64,000 nucleotides of DNA from Rhypophila decipiens (taxonomy: Eukaryota > Ascomycota > Sordariomycetes > Sordariales > Naviculisporaceae): positions 124,001 to 188,000 of the forward strand of contig MU858108.1 of assembly GCA_033297075.1 (NCBI GenBank), written 5' to 3'. The translations under genes were made by a program, and so were the position numbers. The notes below the pieces were generated by a model. The model did no database searches, was not told where the DNA came from, and saw only the letters and a program-made list of their open reading frames with translations. Positions 20,704-32,669 of the stretch are shown here, in pieces. The first letter of the stretch is position 1. Each line of letters begins with the position of its first letter.

Positions 20704-23235
20704 ATGTCGCGAACTCCCAGCAAATTCGACCCGCGGTCGTCCAACTACGAGCCCCCAGGGATGTCGCCGCCATCATACACTCCGCAAGGCGATCCCCCGG
20801 CCGGCGCACGTCGTGGCTCTCTCACCGGCACATCAACTTTTCGATCGAGCACTGGAACCGGGTTCGCAAGACCCCGAGTTCCTTCAAGGGTATGTTTTTA
20901 CCATGGTTGTGGTTGTGGCGCATTCGTCTTGCTTGGTGAATTTCTCTTCCAAAGACATTACTTCTGACATTTTTCTCCTCAATAGCTTCCAAACTTTCGG
21001 GCGACAACCACTCAACCATCATATAACTTCCTCACAGGCGAACGCATTGGCGGCGACAATCCCAGTCCTACCATGGCGCGTCCCGGATCGCGACAAGGCC
21101 CTCCCTCCGGACCATCACCTCCACGCGGTCGTGGCACTACAGTAGCAACCAACTTCAGTCGCGAGAGCAGCAAAGAAAACATGGCGCCCCCCGACGCAGA
21201 AGAGTACGAGACGCAGAGGAAGAAAATCGAAGAGCTCAAGGCCGAAGTGGGCACATTGCGCTACCAGATCAACAGCTTCGAGCAGGAGAAAGAAATGATG
21301 CGCCTCCAGTCAGAAAACGAGATGCGCGACACTAAGCGACGCGCCGAGGTCGATTTCAAAGCGAAACAAGCTGCCGATGCCGAAAAGTCAAAGGCTATGC
21401 GGCAAGTGGAGTCGTTGGAGGCCGAACTGGAAGCTCTAAGGGAAGAAAAAGAACAGCAGAAACGGGCACTGGAGAGCAAGGCAAGGGAAGCGCAGGAAGA
21501 GGCTAGGCTTCTCCAGGAGCAGCTCGAAGATCTGCACACTGCCAAGGAAGAGTCTGCCCGTTTGGCGGGGCGGGAGATCATTGAGCTCAAAGCAAAGGTT
21601 GCCTCACTCGAACGGTCTGCACAGGAGGCTGACCAGGAGAGCCACACACGAGAGGACGTTCTGGAAAAGACGCAGGCTCTGTTGGCTGAACGAGACGAGA
21701 CAATTGGAAACCTAGAAGCCGAAGTGATCAGGCTCAAAGCCCAGACCGGAGACGCCGATACGATTGCAGTCATTAGGCGAGAATTGACAGATCAGGTCAA
21801 TCATATCCGTATGCTCGAGGCAAAGAACCGAGAGCAAATCGTCGAGCTTAAACACTTGCGACAGATCCATAGAGCTGTGGAAGTTGTCGAAGAGGAGAAG
21901 CGATCACTCCAAAGGAAGCTGGAGTCTGCTGAGAAGGTTTACACAGAGCTCGATGAGGAGAGATCACAGCGGCAGAGACTGGAGGATGAGCGGCGAGCGT
22001 GGACAGCATACCTCGAGAGCGCTTCAGAAGGCGGCCCGGTCGAGTTCAGCTCACCAGAGGAGCTCGCTCGGGCGTTGGTGTCCGAGAGGCTTCACTCTGC
22101 TTCTTTACTTGACCAGCTTGGAACGATGCAGCCCGAGATCACAGACCGCGATAACGTCATTCGCTCTCTAGAGCAAGAAAGGAATAGCTTACGAAGCCAA
22201 GTCGAGACTCTCAAAACATCCGGAGCAGTCCCTTCAGGTGCTCAAGATAGGGTTCGAGCCCGATTGGACAGGCAACGTGCGCTCGCGATCAAGGAAGTCG
22301 AATACCTCCGGGCACAACTCAAGACGTTCGACATGGAGGACATGACAATGCAGTTTGAGCATTTCGACGAGCACAAAACCAAGAGGATTCAGGAACTGGA
22401 GGACCTGGTAGACCAGTACAAGGCAGAGATCGACAAGGTGAACGCCGACCTCGCCTCTCTGGAAGCGTCAGCAGGGTCTGGAATACTCCCAGCTCCGGGC
22501 ACGAAACGTCCCCGCGACAGTGGTGATGATGAGATCGAGTCTGAACAGCTGGGCCAGCTCTCTCGCAAGAACAGGAAACTCCAGTCTGAGTTTACGGAGC
22601 TGCAGACTGCCCACCGGTTGCTTGAGAAGGAGCATGAGGTGACGGTTGAGCAGTTGGCCTCTGCGAAGGAGCAGCTCAAGACGCGGGTGCTTGCTCTACG
22701 GTCCAATCCAACGTCGGACTTTGAAGCCGTCAAGACTGAGACCTTGAAGGCGCTAAAACTTGAGAATGCAGAGTTGTTAGCTCATATCGAGAGGAAACCG
22801 TCACTATTCGCGACAGTCCCCGCCTCACAGCTGGCCGCGGCAAAGAGAGAAGTAGAGGAAGCAAAAGCCGAGACAGCATCTAGCCAAAAGGCCGCAAGAC
22901 GCCTGAAAGAAGTATGGGCAGCCAAATCAGCCGAGTTTAAAGAGGCTGTATTTAGTACCCTCGGATGGACAGTCACGTTCATTCCGGGAGGAAAGATGCG
23001 GGTCGAGAGTGTGTATTGTCCGTCGCAAACGGACGAGCACGAGAATAGTATTGTGTTTGATGGTGAAAAGGGGACTATGAAGGTCGGTGGTGGCCCCAGG
23101 AGTGCGTTTGCGACGAGGATCGGGGATAACATCAAGTTTTGGGTGCGGGAAAGGGGATGTGTGCCGTGCTTTTTGGCTGCGTTGACGCTGGAGTTTTATG
23201 AGGAGCATACGAGGGCTGTGGGGCCTGCTAAGTGA
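20704..23235 (+). CDS. MAD1: spindle assembly checkpoint protein Mad1
   Basis: Exons 20704-20889 and 20986-23235 with a 96-bp intron (GTATGT...AATAG), 811 aa. The first exon gives a disordered S/P/G-rich start (MSRTPSKFDP). It joins in frame to a further disordered segment with an SRESSKENMAPP patch. From about residue 135 to 690 the protein is nearly continuous coiled coil, containing the conserved RVLALRSNPTS segment near residue 630. The C-terminal about 120 residues are the globular Mad1 domain (LGWTVTFIPGGKMRVESVY, HENSIVFDGEKG, FWVRERGCVPCFLAALTLEF). Mad1 anchors Mad2 at unattached kinetochores and nuclear pores and is needed to produce the anaphase inhibitor. The length and C-terminal motif fit the family well. 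Confidence 0.95.
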
Positions 23236-23879
23236 GTGGAGGGTCTTGAAAGAGTCGAGATGGCAGGGGGGCTGAAGGATTTCTATCATGTCGAAGGTGT
23301 AAGAAAAGAATTCCAAGGGGGAAGCTAGATTTTCACATCCGCGATGCATACCCAGGCATTTTATGGAAAGTGAGAGGGCGATCTTTGGGAGCTCATAGGC
23401 TCTCAGCTGGCTTGTGATGTCGGCCTTTTTGTCACTCAATGTATACTACATATTTCTGCCCCATGCTGAGCAGAATTGCTCCAGGGCCATAATACGACGA
23501 ACTTTAATGACGAGAACCACCAGAGATGAAACGCAAAGGAGATGATGACTTGTGCGCTCTTGAGATAAATCTGTACTAAAATGTCACTCAGTCGAGACCA
23601 CGGATCACGAACGATACTCACGGTGAAAGGATTACCCCTTTGTCCACAAGAGTCACGCCCATCACGAAGTCTCAAGAGGTCGAATATATTCGAAAACGTC
23701 CCATTACTACCATATTGATCAAGACTATTGAATGGAAAAGGTATCACGCAACAAAACTCCCCTAAAAGAAACCACGCTACATCTTGAACAAAGGCTCAAG
23801 CAAAAACACAAACAGTTCCAGCAACAATCCATCCACCTCCGCTGACTTGCATCCGACCACTGTTTGATCAGACACCGTT
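23236..23879. other. convergent intergenic region
   Basis: The 3' flanks of MAD1 (plus) and the permease gene (minus). No further gene is seen. Confidence 0.6.
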
Positions 23880-25789
23880 TTACTCCGGCTCGGCAGACAG
23901 CCCATCGGACTCGGGTGGTCCCTTGTATACTACAGAGAAAGGATTACTGTTAGCACGTTTCTCATGTGACTTAACGGTGTGGTGAAGAAGCAAGCAAGCA
24001 CTCAGGGGTAAAAGTGGATCCCTCCCCTCGATCAAAGCCAAGCCACTCCAAAACAAAACAAACAAACAAACAAACAAACACCACCCTCCCAACCTCCTCA
24101 AAAAGGGGTTCGAGTCCAAGAAAAAAAGTAAAGAAGAAAAAGTAAACTCACCCTTATGAGCCCAAGCAAAATACCAAACCGCACTGAGCGCCATAAACCC
24201 GAAAAACACCACAACCGCATAATTCATCGTCACCTCGTTAACCGGGATAACACTCGGCATAGAGAACAACACCGTCTCGAACGCGATAAACAATACTGCA
24301 AGGATATTCACCGGCCAGCCGATAATAGGCCCCATCGTCCACCTTGCGTTATTCACCTCCCTCCGGAAGTGATACATTGATATGACCACCGGGATTGCGT
24401 AGGACACTGCCAATGCGATAACGCCCACCGAGACGAATGCCAAAAACGCGGAGGACGAGCCGAGGTTGATTAGTCCCAGTAACATCTGCACCACTGTCAA
24501 AAGGGCGAGGGCGTTGATGGGTGTGTCGAATCTCTTGTCGACTTTGCTGAAAAAGCGGCTGAAAGGGATTGCCTTGTCGCGGGCAAAGGCCCATGTACAT
24601 CTCGAGGCTGCTACTGTGATGGAGATTGAGCAGAAGAATGTAACTACCATGACGAGGAGTGTCAATGCTAGCCCCCCGCCTGGTGAGCCCATTACTCGGG
24701 CAAAGATATAAGGCAGGGCTTGAGCCACTGGAGCCTCAAAAATATCTTCCAGCGGGGGGAGGGTCGCGCAGATTGGTATAATCTACCCCATCATCAGCTT
24801 GCTTCTCCTATGTACCCAGCAGGAAGGTAGGTAGGTAAGGGGGACTCACAAAAAACAACCCAGCAATCCCGCCAACCGGTACACACAGCGCCAAAGCCTT
24901 AGGCAACTTGACCGCAGGATCCCGACACTCCTCGGCCATGACACTCACCATCCCGACCGCAGAAAATGTATACGCACAAGGCAAGATGCCAATAAAGAAA
25001 CTAAACTTCCCCCAGCCGGAAAAGCTATCATCGTAGTAAACCAGCGTATCAGCTACGCTATGCCGTCCCACATCCGCCTTGACAGCTAAACAAACCAGCG
25101 TAACAAAAATAGTCACCGCCGTAAACCCCGCGCAAAAAGTATCAACCATGGGCAAGAACCGATTCCCATACGCACAGATAACAAACGCGATAATACAAAA
25201 TGCATAAAACATAAGCAACAACTGCCAGGAGGTGAGCTCAGTCGCGAAATCAGGGTGATACAGCGCGACCGAGGCAGCAACGAGAGAGGCAAAGCCAAAG
25301 TTAACGGATAGCGTGATGGTCCAGTTGCCGATGAGCCAGGTCCAGCCGGTGATGAAGGAGAGGACTGTGCGGAATCTGTGAGGCGCCAGCTGGAAGGACC
25401 AGTAGTACGGGCCTGCGGAGGTGGGATAGCGGCTTGCGAGCTCGGCCAGGGAGAGGGCGACGCATTCGGATAGGATCAGGACGAGGATCCAGCCTATGAA
25501 CATTGGGAGTTGGCCGCCGCCGATGATTGAGGTTATTAGGGGGCCTCCGAAGCCATAGGGGATCTACATATTTGGCGAGGAAAATTGGGTTAGATTACAA
25601 CTCAGTTTTCAGGGCCTAGTGGTAAAGACATACCGCGGCAATGGCAAGAGACTGAAAGAGCAGTGTAAACATGGACCTGTTCTTTCGCAGCTCGGGCTTG
25701 TAGCCCAGGATATTGATGACGTCGATCTCCTCCGAGGTCTCCCCGGACTCGAGCTGGGAGCCGGGAGGAGATGGCTTCTTTTCGTCCAT
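23880..25789 (-). CDS. APC-family amino acid/choline/GABA-type permease
   Basis: Four exons on the minus strand: 25789-25634, 25563-24850, 24782-24152 and 23929-23880, with introns of 70, 67 and 222 bp. The product is 516 aa. The start MDEKKPSPPGS is followed by a hydrophilic N-terminus with EEIDVINILGYKPELRKNRS. The core has about 12 membrane segments, including IPYGFGGPLITSIIGGGQ, SLAELASRYPTSAGPYYW and GSPGGGLALTLLVMVVTFF. The last exon supplies a short tail, VYKGPPESDGLSAEPE. This is the fungal amino acid/choline transporter branch of the APC superfamily (GABA permease and choline permease relatives). The exact substrate cannot be read from sequence. The long third intron carries an AAAC repeat. 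It is divergent from the ammonium transporter across a 3-kb spacer. Confidence 0.9.
24051..24080. repeat. AAAC tetranucleotide microsatellite
   Basis: About seven AAAC units on the plus strand inside the last intron of the permease gene. It is non-coding in the proposed gene model. Confidence 0.8.
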
Positions 25790-27355
25790 TGTTTGATATC
25801 CGAACGCTTGTGTAGTGGGTGGTGGGTGGTGATGTTTTCAAGGTTTAGGAGGTCAGAAAGATGGCCAAGTTATGGATAGGGCAACACTGGCGTCGTATAA
25901 GTCAGATTCGGTGTCGCCAATCTCAAAGTATTACTCCAGCAAGTCAAGCCCAGAAATACCGAGTATCCGTGAGGATGACAAAGCTACCAGAGATACGGAT
26001 ACCTTGGTAGACTCGCCAATCCCATTAATAATTGGTCTAAAATACCCCGGATGGCGTCAAATGACAGCTTAGCTTTTCGGAGCTAGAAACAATCGAGCTC
26101 TATTGTAACAAATGAGCCAAGAAGAATCGAGCAAAGGGTCCAAGACTTCCAAGAGCGATCTGCCGGGCGGGTGCTGCAGGTAATCTAGCCAAGAGATGGG
26201 CTGTCTGGTAAAAAGGGAAAGAGACAAGAAAAGGCCAAGAGATTCCCCAGATTATATATGGAATACCGGTATATAAGGTGTAGGTACTCGATCCCTTTAT
26301 TTCTGCAACCTCGATCCTTACACTATTATTCCCTACACTACCGTATCGGAAAGGATGGACATACAGAGTTAGCGGCTGGCTCTCGTCGGCCGCTTTCTGC
26401 TCGCTCGCCCAATTGGTTATTGCCCTGAAAAGTAGCCATACATGGGCAACCGAGGCAGGAACTTTACTGCCACAGCAAAAGTTCTACGCTTTGCCCATTC
26501 GAGTTATTGTTTCTGGCATCCCGGACCTGGAATCATATTGGACGAACCCGGACCTCGAGAGGGGGCGCGAATTATGTGAAGCTGGTACGACATTGACCCA
26601 AGTGGCTGGGTCGTTCTCGGCCACCTAATAGGCTGGGAGAGCCAACTATGGACAGGATAAGATGCCCACGGACGTAGGCGTGTAGTCCCCGGAAACGTGT
26701 AGCGTTCCAATATTCCAGGGCCAGCGGGCTGTTGGTCGGCCGGTCAATCGGTAGTGGACTGACTGACTGGCTGACTGACTGGCTGAGAGACAGGCAGATT
26801 GACCAGAGTTGCATCCATCCATCGAGTTTCTCCTTTGCCAGGGGTCTTGATGACACAATTTGGGCTCAAGGGCTGTGATAGGACAGAGACCAAAACGAAC
26901 CAGCCACTCGGGCAGTTCCTCGATGACAGGCTCAATTCATACTCGTTCATGATCATGATGAGATAAAGCCGAGCGAAGGTCTCTTGTCCATATGGTGACG
27001 GATTCCGCTTGGAATCTATGATGCCTCAGCCTGAGGTACCTCCTTGATAGAACACGGGTGAGGTATCCGCATGTGACCAAGACGAATGATACCCGCTAGC
27101 GCTAGGAAGCGTTCCCCAGACTCTGAGGTCTAGGCCTTGAGCTTGTTTTCCGTTAGTGCAGTGCTAGCAATGCATGGAAGGAAACGAAACCGAGGAGAGT
27201 GCGAGGAAATATTTCTTGGGACGAACCGATGATGCAACTCTTTCTTGAGCCAAGGTCAGGTACTAATATTCGACTTTGAGTGATAAAGTCGAGTTCTTTT
27301 GCTATTTGTAACACATGACGGAAAGCCGTGATCCGGATTCAGTAACAAATTCGTG

Positions 27356-27392
27356 GTAGTGTACTGTATGTACGTGTACGTATGTACACTAC
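27356..27392. repeat. imperfect palindrome
   Basis: The arms GTAGTGTAC and GTACACTAC flank a TGTACGT-rich centre. It could form a cruciform or be a dyad binding site. No function is assigned. Confidence 0.6.
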
Positions 27393-27989
27393 AGCGCCCC
27401 AGTGCCTGTAGATTCCATAACCATTACCGTGGGTGGGGGTCAATGCTGTCCCCTCACCACAATTCTCCTGTGCCACAGCGATACATCTCTGAATTCCATT
27501 GCCCGTGGGGAATTGCACATGAGAATCTCTGAATGGTCACGATGGCCAAGACCATCTCGACGGGTGTACTCCCGGACTCGGTAGTGGGACAACATGAAGT
27601 GTAGATCATCCTAGCAGTACGATAGTGACCCCCATTGCCCCCAAACGGTCCAATTTCATCTGGATAGGTTTGTTGTTATTCTCGTTGCTATACCGAACTG
27701 TGATGCCGAAATGTATGGGCTCGAGCTCGTTAATGCAGTTGGTTCCAGGCGCATGCCAAATATCAATATCGACATCTGTTGGCTTGATGCCTCCGACGAC
27801 AGTGTTGAAGATTCGCTGAAATAAAGATGGCGGGCGGTAGGTGGGAGTCCCCGCCCGAAACCAACGGATGGAACCTCGAGGGAGCGTCGGGAGCGCAGCG
27901 GGAGGCTAAACCCTATCGGGAGAAAAAGTACAAGTAAAAGTGGGGACCTCGCCAACAGGACAAGGATCTGATTACCAGGGGGAAGAGCT

Positions 27990-28761
27990 CTTATCAGGAT
28001 CATCATCGATCGATTGCTCCCAAGCTTATCCCCCGCCAACACACTCCATGATAAGAGACGAAAGAAGCAACAGAAGCTCCAACGATCCCATTCTGGGCTG
28101 GAGGGCCTCGGGTTTCGTCCCAGAATAATACCAATTCTCCCTTGGTCCCCTCCTGTTCAACATTCAAATGTAACCTCGCTGCTTCTACGCTAGACTTGTG
28201 ATGTCCTGAATCCCCTGCTCAAGCAATCTCGACATTGAATTTGAGAAGAGAATGATGTTCGAATCGGGGATGGATAGAATGAATGGTCTTGTCTCGATTT
28301 CGCAGGTGAACCGTGACTGCATGTGCCAACATCCATGGCATGCACCGTGGTATTTCCCACCTTGGTAACCTCTTCTTTGGACGCTGAAGTGTGTGTACAT
28401 CAGGATAGCGTTCCATTCGTCTTCGTATATCACAGAGAGAATATAAACCTGATAAGCGCCTGTTTTGGTTGTCCCTGCAGGTTAGATAGAGGTCTTACAG
28501 AAATCCTACCGACATCTCATTTCTCTCTCCTTTCTTTCTCCCACACTTTTGCCATCTTTCCCATACAACCAACCATACCATCCTTGCTCCTCAATTAACG
28601 GCACTCACACACCTCACAGTCGGACGCACACTCGCTCACCCAGTCGACCGCAGGCAGTCAGACAGACGCTTGCTCCCTGGCGTGACCCAATCGCCGGGGA
28701 TAAGTAAATTGCCGGAGTAAACAAGACAGACCAGACACACGTGAAGATAGACACAAGATAG
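27990..28761. promoter_or_regulatory. GATA-factor site cluster upstream of the ammonium transporter
   Basis: Exact GATAAG elements occur at 28050-28055, 28451-28456 and 28699-28704, and as reverse CTTATC at 27990-27995 and 28025-28030. GATAG also occurs at 28746-28750 and 28757-28761, within 30 bases of the start codon. GATA factors AreA/NIT2 bind such elements and activate ammonium transporter genes under nitrogen limitation, so nitrogen catabolite control is a reasonable inference. Confidence 0.6.
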
Positions 28762-28773
28762 AGTCAGCTCGTG

Positions 28774-30315
28774 ATGGTGACATCACCGATCCTCGAGGCG
28801 TGGGAAGCCTGTGACAAGGTCGACACGCTCTTTATTATCGTGTGTACCGTCATCTGCTGGACCATTGTGCCGACTGTAAGTGATGATATACGGTATACAA
28901 CCCGTTAACCTGCACAACGGAATCATGAATAGCTTTCACAGCGGTCTCCATATCCAAATGACCATATACTCACAACTGTCCCTGAACAACAGGTCGGCAT
29001 AGCCTACGGCGGCTACACCTGGAAACGCAATGGCATGAGCGCCGCCATCCCAGCAGTCCTGGTAATAGCAACCTGCTCGATCCAATGGTTCGTCATCGGC
29101 TACACATTATCCTACGGCAGCGGCGGCCTCTTCTTCGGCGGCCTCGAACACCTCTTCCACAAAGGGGTCCTCTCCGAGCCAGTAGGCACGATCCCAGCAA
29201 TCCTGTTCAGCGAATTCCAGCTAGTATTCGAAGCGACAGTCTGCGCCATAGCAATAGGCGGCTTCTGCGAGCGCGGCCGCATCCTGCCCATCATACCCTT
29301 CATCGTCCTCTGGGCGACATTCATCTACAACCCCCTCGCGCACTCAGTCTGGGGAGGCGGATTGCTGGGTGAAGATCTCGGCGTGTTGGATTTCGCGGGC
29401 GGAACACCAGTGCACGTCTGCTCGGGCGCAACCGCAACCGCAGTCTCAATCTACCTCTCCTACCCGCTCTTCCGCTCTTCCCCCTCCCGCTCGACCCAGC
29501 AGCGAACCCCCTCGCACATCCGCCTCCATCGCCCGGGAAACTCCTTCTTCCAGCTCCTTTCCCTGATAATAATCTGGGGCTCCTGGCTCGCCTTCGACGC
29601 CGGCACGACACTGTCCCTGTCCTTCCAGTCGGTCATGGCCCTCTGCGTGACCAACCTCTGCGCCTCAGCCGGCGCCCTAACATGGGGCCTGATAAATTTC
29701 TACGAGTCCGGCAAATGGTCCATCGACGCCATCTTTATGGGCGCCATCTCGGGGCTGGTCATGATCACCCCCGCAGCAGGCTTCGTCGATATGCCTACTT
29801 CTTTCTTGCTAGGCGTCATCGGCGCTACCTTTTGTCGCCAGGCGTTGAGGATTAAGTTTACCAAATTCGCGCATCATTGGCGGTGGGTGGATAACGGGGA
29901 TACCTTTGCGACGCACTGTTTGGGCGGGATCCTGGCCACCATATGTACGGGATTGTTTGCGAAAAAGGAGGTCGCTGCTTATGGGGGGGTTGAGATTGTG
30001 GGTGGTGTCTTTTTCGACGGGAACATTCGGCAGTTATGGGTCCAGATTGTCGAGGCGCTGATTGGGTTTAGCTGGTCGTTTATCGGGAGTTATGTCATTA
30101 TTGCGCTGATTGATTGCGTCCCTGGGTTGGAGGTCTTGGCTACTGATAAGTGAGTTGTTGACAAGCTGATTTGTTTTGATGGGAGGGTGCTAACATTCTG
30201 CAACAGACAAATCCACGAAGGGCTGGACCACAACGAGACCGAGGAGGGCTTCTTTATCGATTACCCCGATGAAGTCGATTACCGACCGACAGACAAGAGA
30301 ATTGCTCTCGATTAA
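28774..30315 (+). CDS. ammonium transporter, MEP/Amt family
   Basis: Three exons: 28774-28875, 28993-30149 and 30207-30315, with introns of 117 and 57 bp. The product is 455 aa. Eleven hydrophobic segments are expected, and visible family motifs include TVICWTIVPT...VGIAYGGYTWKRNG in the first pair, SEFQLVFEATVCAIAIGGFCERG, and NPLAHSVWGGG with the following DFAGGTPVHVCSGATA. The C-terminal cytosolic tail is split by the second intron and ends in VDYRPTDKRIALD. Mep/Amt proteins carry ammonium across the plasma membrane, and some act as nitrogen sensors. The start was chosen because the first exon supplies the missing first transmembrane helix. A Zn2Cys6 regulator converges on it, ending 196 bp downstream. 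Several GATA elements lie in its upstream region. Confidence 0.95.
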
Positions 30316-30510
30316 AGTTCCACTAGCTATGGCGGACAGGAAACCGACTGTAATCATAATCTCATATCCCATCAAAAGCTTCATTGGTACACGACACGGG
30401 AAATTCATTTCCATCGCTTTGTTCCACCTGTATATAGACAAGAAAATTCACACAGAATTTCGGATACATTCCAGTCCTATGAACATGACAATCCTGCTTG
30501 TCGTAGAAAC

Positions 30511-32669
30511 TCAGCCAAATAAACTGTGAAGTCCCGTTAAACTCATAACATCCAGCCAGTGAGTCCTCCGTGGCGTGTCAACTTCAGCATCATACGCGGT
30601 CCATACCGCCCGAAGAAGTTGCTTGGCAACACCAATTGGCTTCGGTGGGAGCGTGAGCTCCAGCTCGCCGAGTCGCTGCATGATGAAATGCCTTGCTCGA
30701 GACGTCTTTATCGAGGCTTCTGAGATGCCAGCATCCAAAAACGGTTGGTCCAAATCAGCGCTGCACGGTGTAGAGGGCGAGAGTCCCATCTCGCCTGTTA
30801 ATAGATAATTGTATGCCCCGGTATTCACGGGGACCTTGGCGTCGAATCGGAGACCTGTTCCGGCGCAGAGACATAAAAGAGGTTGAATACAGCGGAGGCT
30901 TCCAGAGGGAATCCGCTCGAGAATGCTGGTTACGTGCAAGGCTAACGGGGCGACCCATGCTTCCCAGATTGCTGAGCCATCGGCTTCGGCAAGATCTGGA
31001 ATCCTCTTGGCAATGAGATCTGGAAATGTCTCGTATAACTGCAAAAGCGACGAAAGGCGATAGGCCTCTGTCGCATCGTGCAAGTTGCGTTCCGTATCCG
31101 TGAGGTTCGGTTCGTTTTGGTCTTGGATATCGATAGCCAAAAGGGCTTCTTCCACTATTGTCGCGTCCTCTATGTCCTTCATCGCGCCTTGCAACTGCCG
31201 ATAGCTCGTGCCATCGTTTTGCCGCCATCTACTTCGTGACTTTCGGCAAAGGGCTATTGCCTTTCCAAACAGTCTAAGAACAGTTTGGGAGACACCAGTC
31301 CAAGCATGGGGGCTGGCCGGTAAAAGCGGGCCTATAGCAGCTGGTTCGGGCCAGCTCAGCATGTTGTTGATGTCGGTATCATCGTCGCTCACCACACTCC
31401 GGAGCATCTCTTCGTAAATCAAGCATCCGTTAAAAAAGCTGAGGAGTTCTCGCTCCTCGTCGCTCAGATATCTTCGATCCAAGCAGCTCAGCACCCTCCG
31501 CGCCTGCCTGACATATGAAAGTCCTAGCTCACGCGCTTCCATCCAGCACATTGACGAGCTCAAGCAAAACAAGGAGAGAAGCAGTTCGGCCGGCAGCCTC
31601 GTTCGCGGTCCTTTAAGGAAGACAGCGAGCTCTGCTTTGATAGCCTCAGTGGCTTGTCGCGGCGCTGTCCTGGCGGTATCTCTCAGCACATGCGGCAGTC
31701 TCTCGGCCAGAGAAGCTGCGGATATGGCTTGGAGAGCGAAATAAACTGAAGGAGACTTGGACCACAGGTTTGAAGTCAACCGGCGGTAAGGATTGGCCAT
31801 GGAATCGTACGCAGACCAGCTACCGCAGACAGATTTGAACCAATGCTCAATTAGGAAAGAAGGAATGTTGACCACGGGCTGCCACATGGGGACACTGGGA
31901 AGCCCACTGAACTCTCCAGGTGGTGTCGATGTTGCTTCGCGATTCCATTGCACAAGAGCCGCTGGTTCCGAATTTGGACTGGTCGAAGCCAAAGACGATG
32001 GTGGAGAGGGGGTCGGAGCCGTAGAATCTTTGGCTGGCTCGCTCGTAGAGGTGGCAGGACTGGCAGTCGTGGATATGGTGGTGGTGTTGCTGGCAGCAGG
32101 AGAAGCTGAAGCTGGCCTGGATTTCGGTGGGCTGGCAGGCTTGCTAGCGGGCGCGGCCGAGGGGGTGGTGGTTGCTCGTTCCGGCGGTGACTTCTCGCGG
32201 ACTTGGCCGGCAGGTATTATGGACTCAGACGCGGCTGTGACTAACTGTGTAAAATTGAGAGGCGCCGTCGCTTTCGTCTCTGAAAGTGACCGCTCGTGTT
32301 TTGTTGACCATTGCAATCGTTGTTGATATCCTGGGCACTCGAACCCTTTCTGTGCACAGTTCTTACAGCCTGGTTTCGTCTCATCGCACCGGAGCTGTTC
32401 ATCTCATCGCAAGGCGTCTCTGTTAGTTTAATTTCATTCAATATTTTGATATACACTCTGGGTTAGAAGGAATTATGGAATCAAGTGGCACAGGAGTCGG
32501 GAATGGAGTCGGCGGCACGGGACGAACGGAACGAAACTGTAGATCTTTGTCATGGAATTCGGGAAGAGTGGGACAAACGTACCCGCCGGAGCTTACAAGT
32601 GCGACAGCCGCTCCGCGACTTCTGTCGGTTCTTCATGGTGACTTTCCTCTTTTCTTCAGCCATGTGCAT
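30511..32669 (-). CDS. Zn2Cys6 transcription factor, fungal-specific domain
   Basis: Two exons: 32669-32583 and 32394-30511, with a 188-bp intron (GTACGT...AACAG). The product is 656 aa. The zinc cluster is assembled across the junction: CRTCKLRR from exon 1 and LRCDETKPGCKNCAQKGFEC from exon 2, giving C-x2-C-x6-C-x6-C-x2-C-x6-C. A basic linker is followed by an about 110-residue Pro/Ser/Thr/Ala-rich region, then a helical region of about 400 residues that resembles the Fungal_trans_2 regulatory domain (SFLIEHWFKSVCGSWSAYD; ALQAISAASLAERLPHVL). It acts in the nucleus as a DNA-binding regulator; its targets are unknown. An alternative upstream start is possible because two ATGs (32669 and 32663) lie close together. 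It is convergent with the ammonium transporter. Confidence 0.92.

Larger units (their letters stand above)
25790..28773. other. 3-kb divergent spacer between two nitrogen transporters
   Basis: No gene is supported. It holds an imperfect palindrome at 27356-27392, a small inverted repeat near 27273-27295 (CGACTTT / AAAGTCG), a GACTGACTGGCT tandem repeat near 26758-26783, and numerous GATA-type motifs that are densest in the last 800 bases next to the ammonium transporter. Confidence 0.6.

Noticed and set aside
23930..24151. C-terminal extension of the permease read through this segment
   Set aside because: The segment has GT...AG ends, an AAAC repeat and hydrophobic nonsense. Removing it joins AHK to VYKGPPES, the expected tail.
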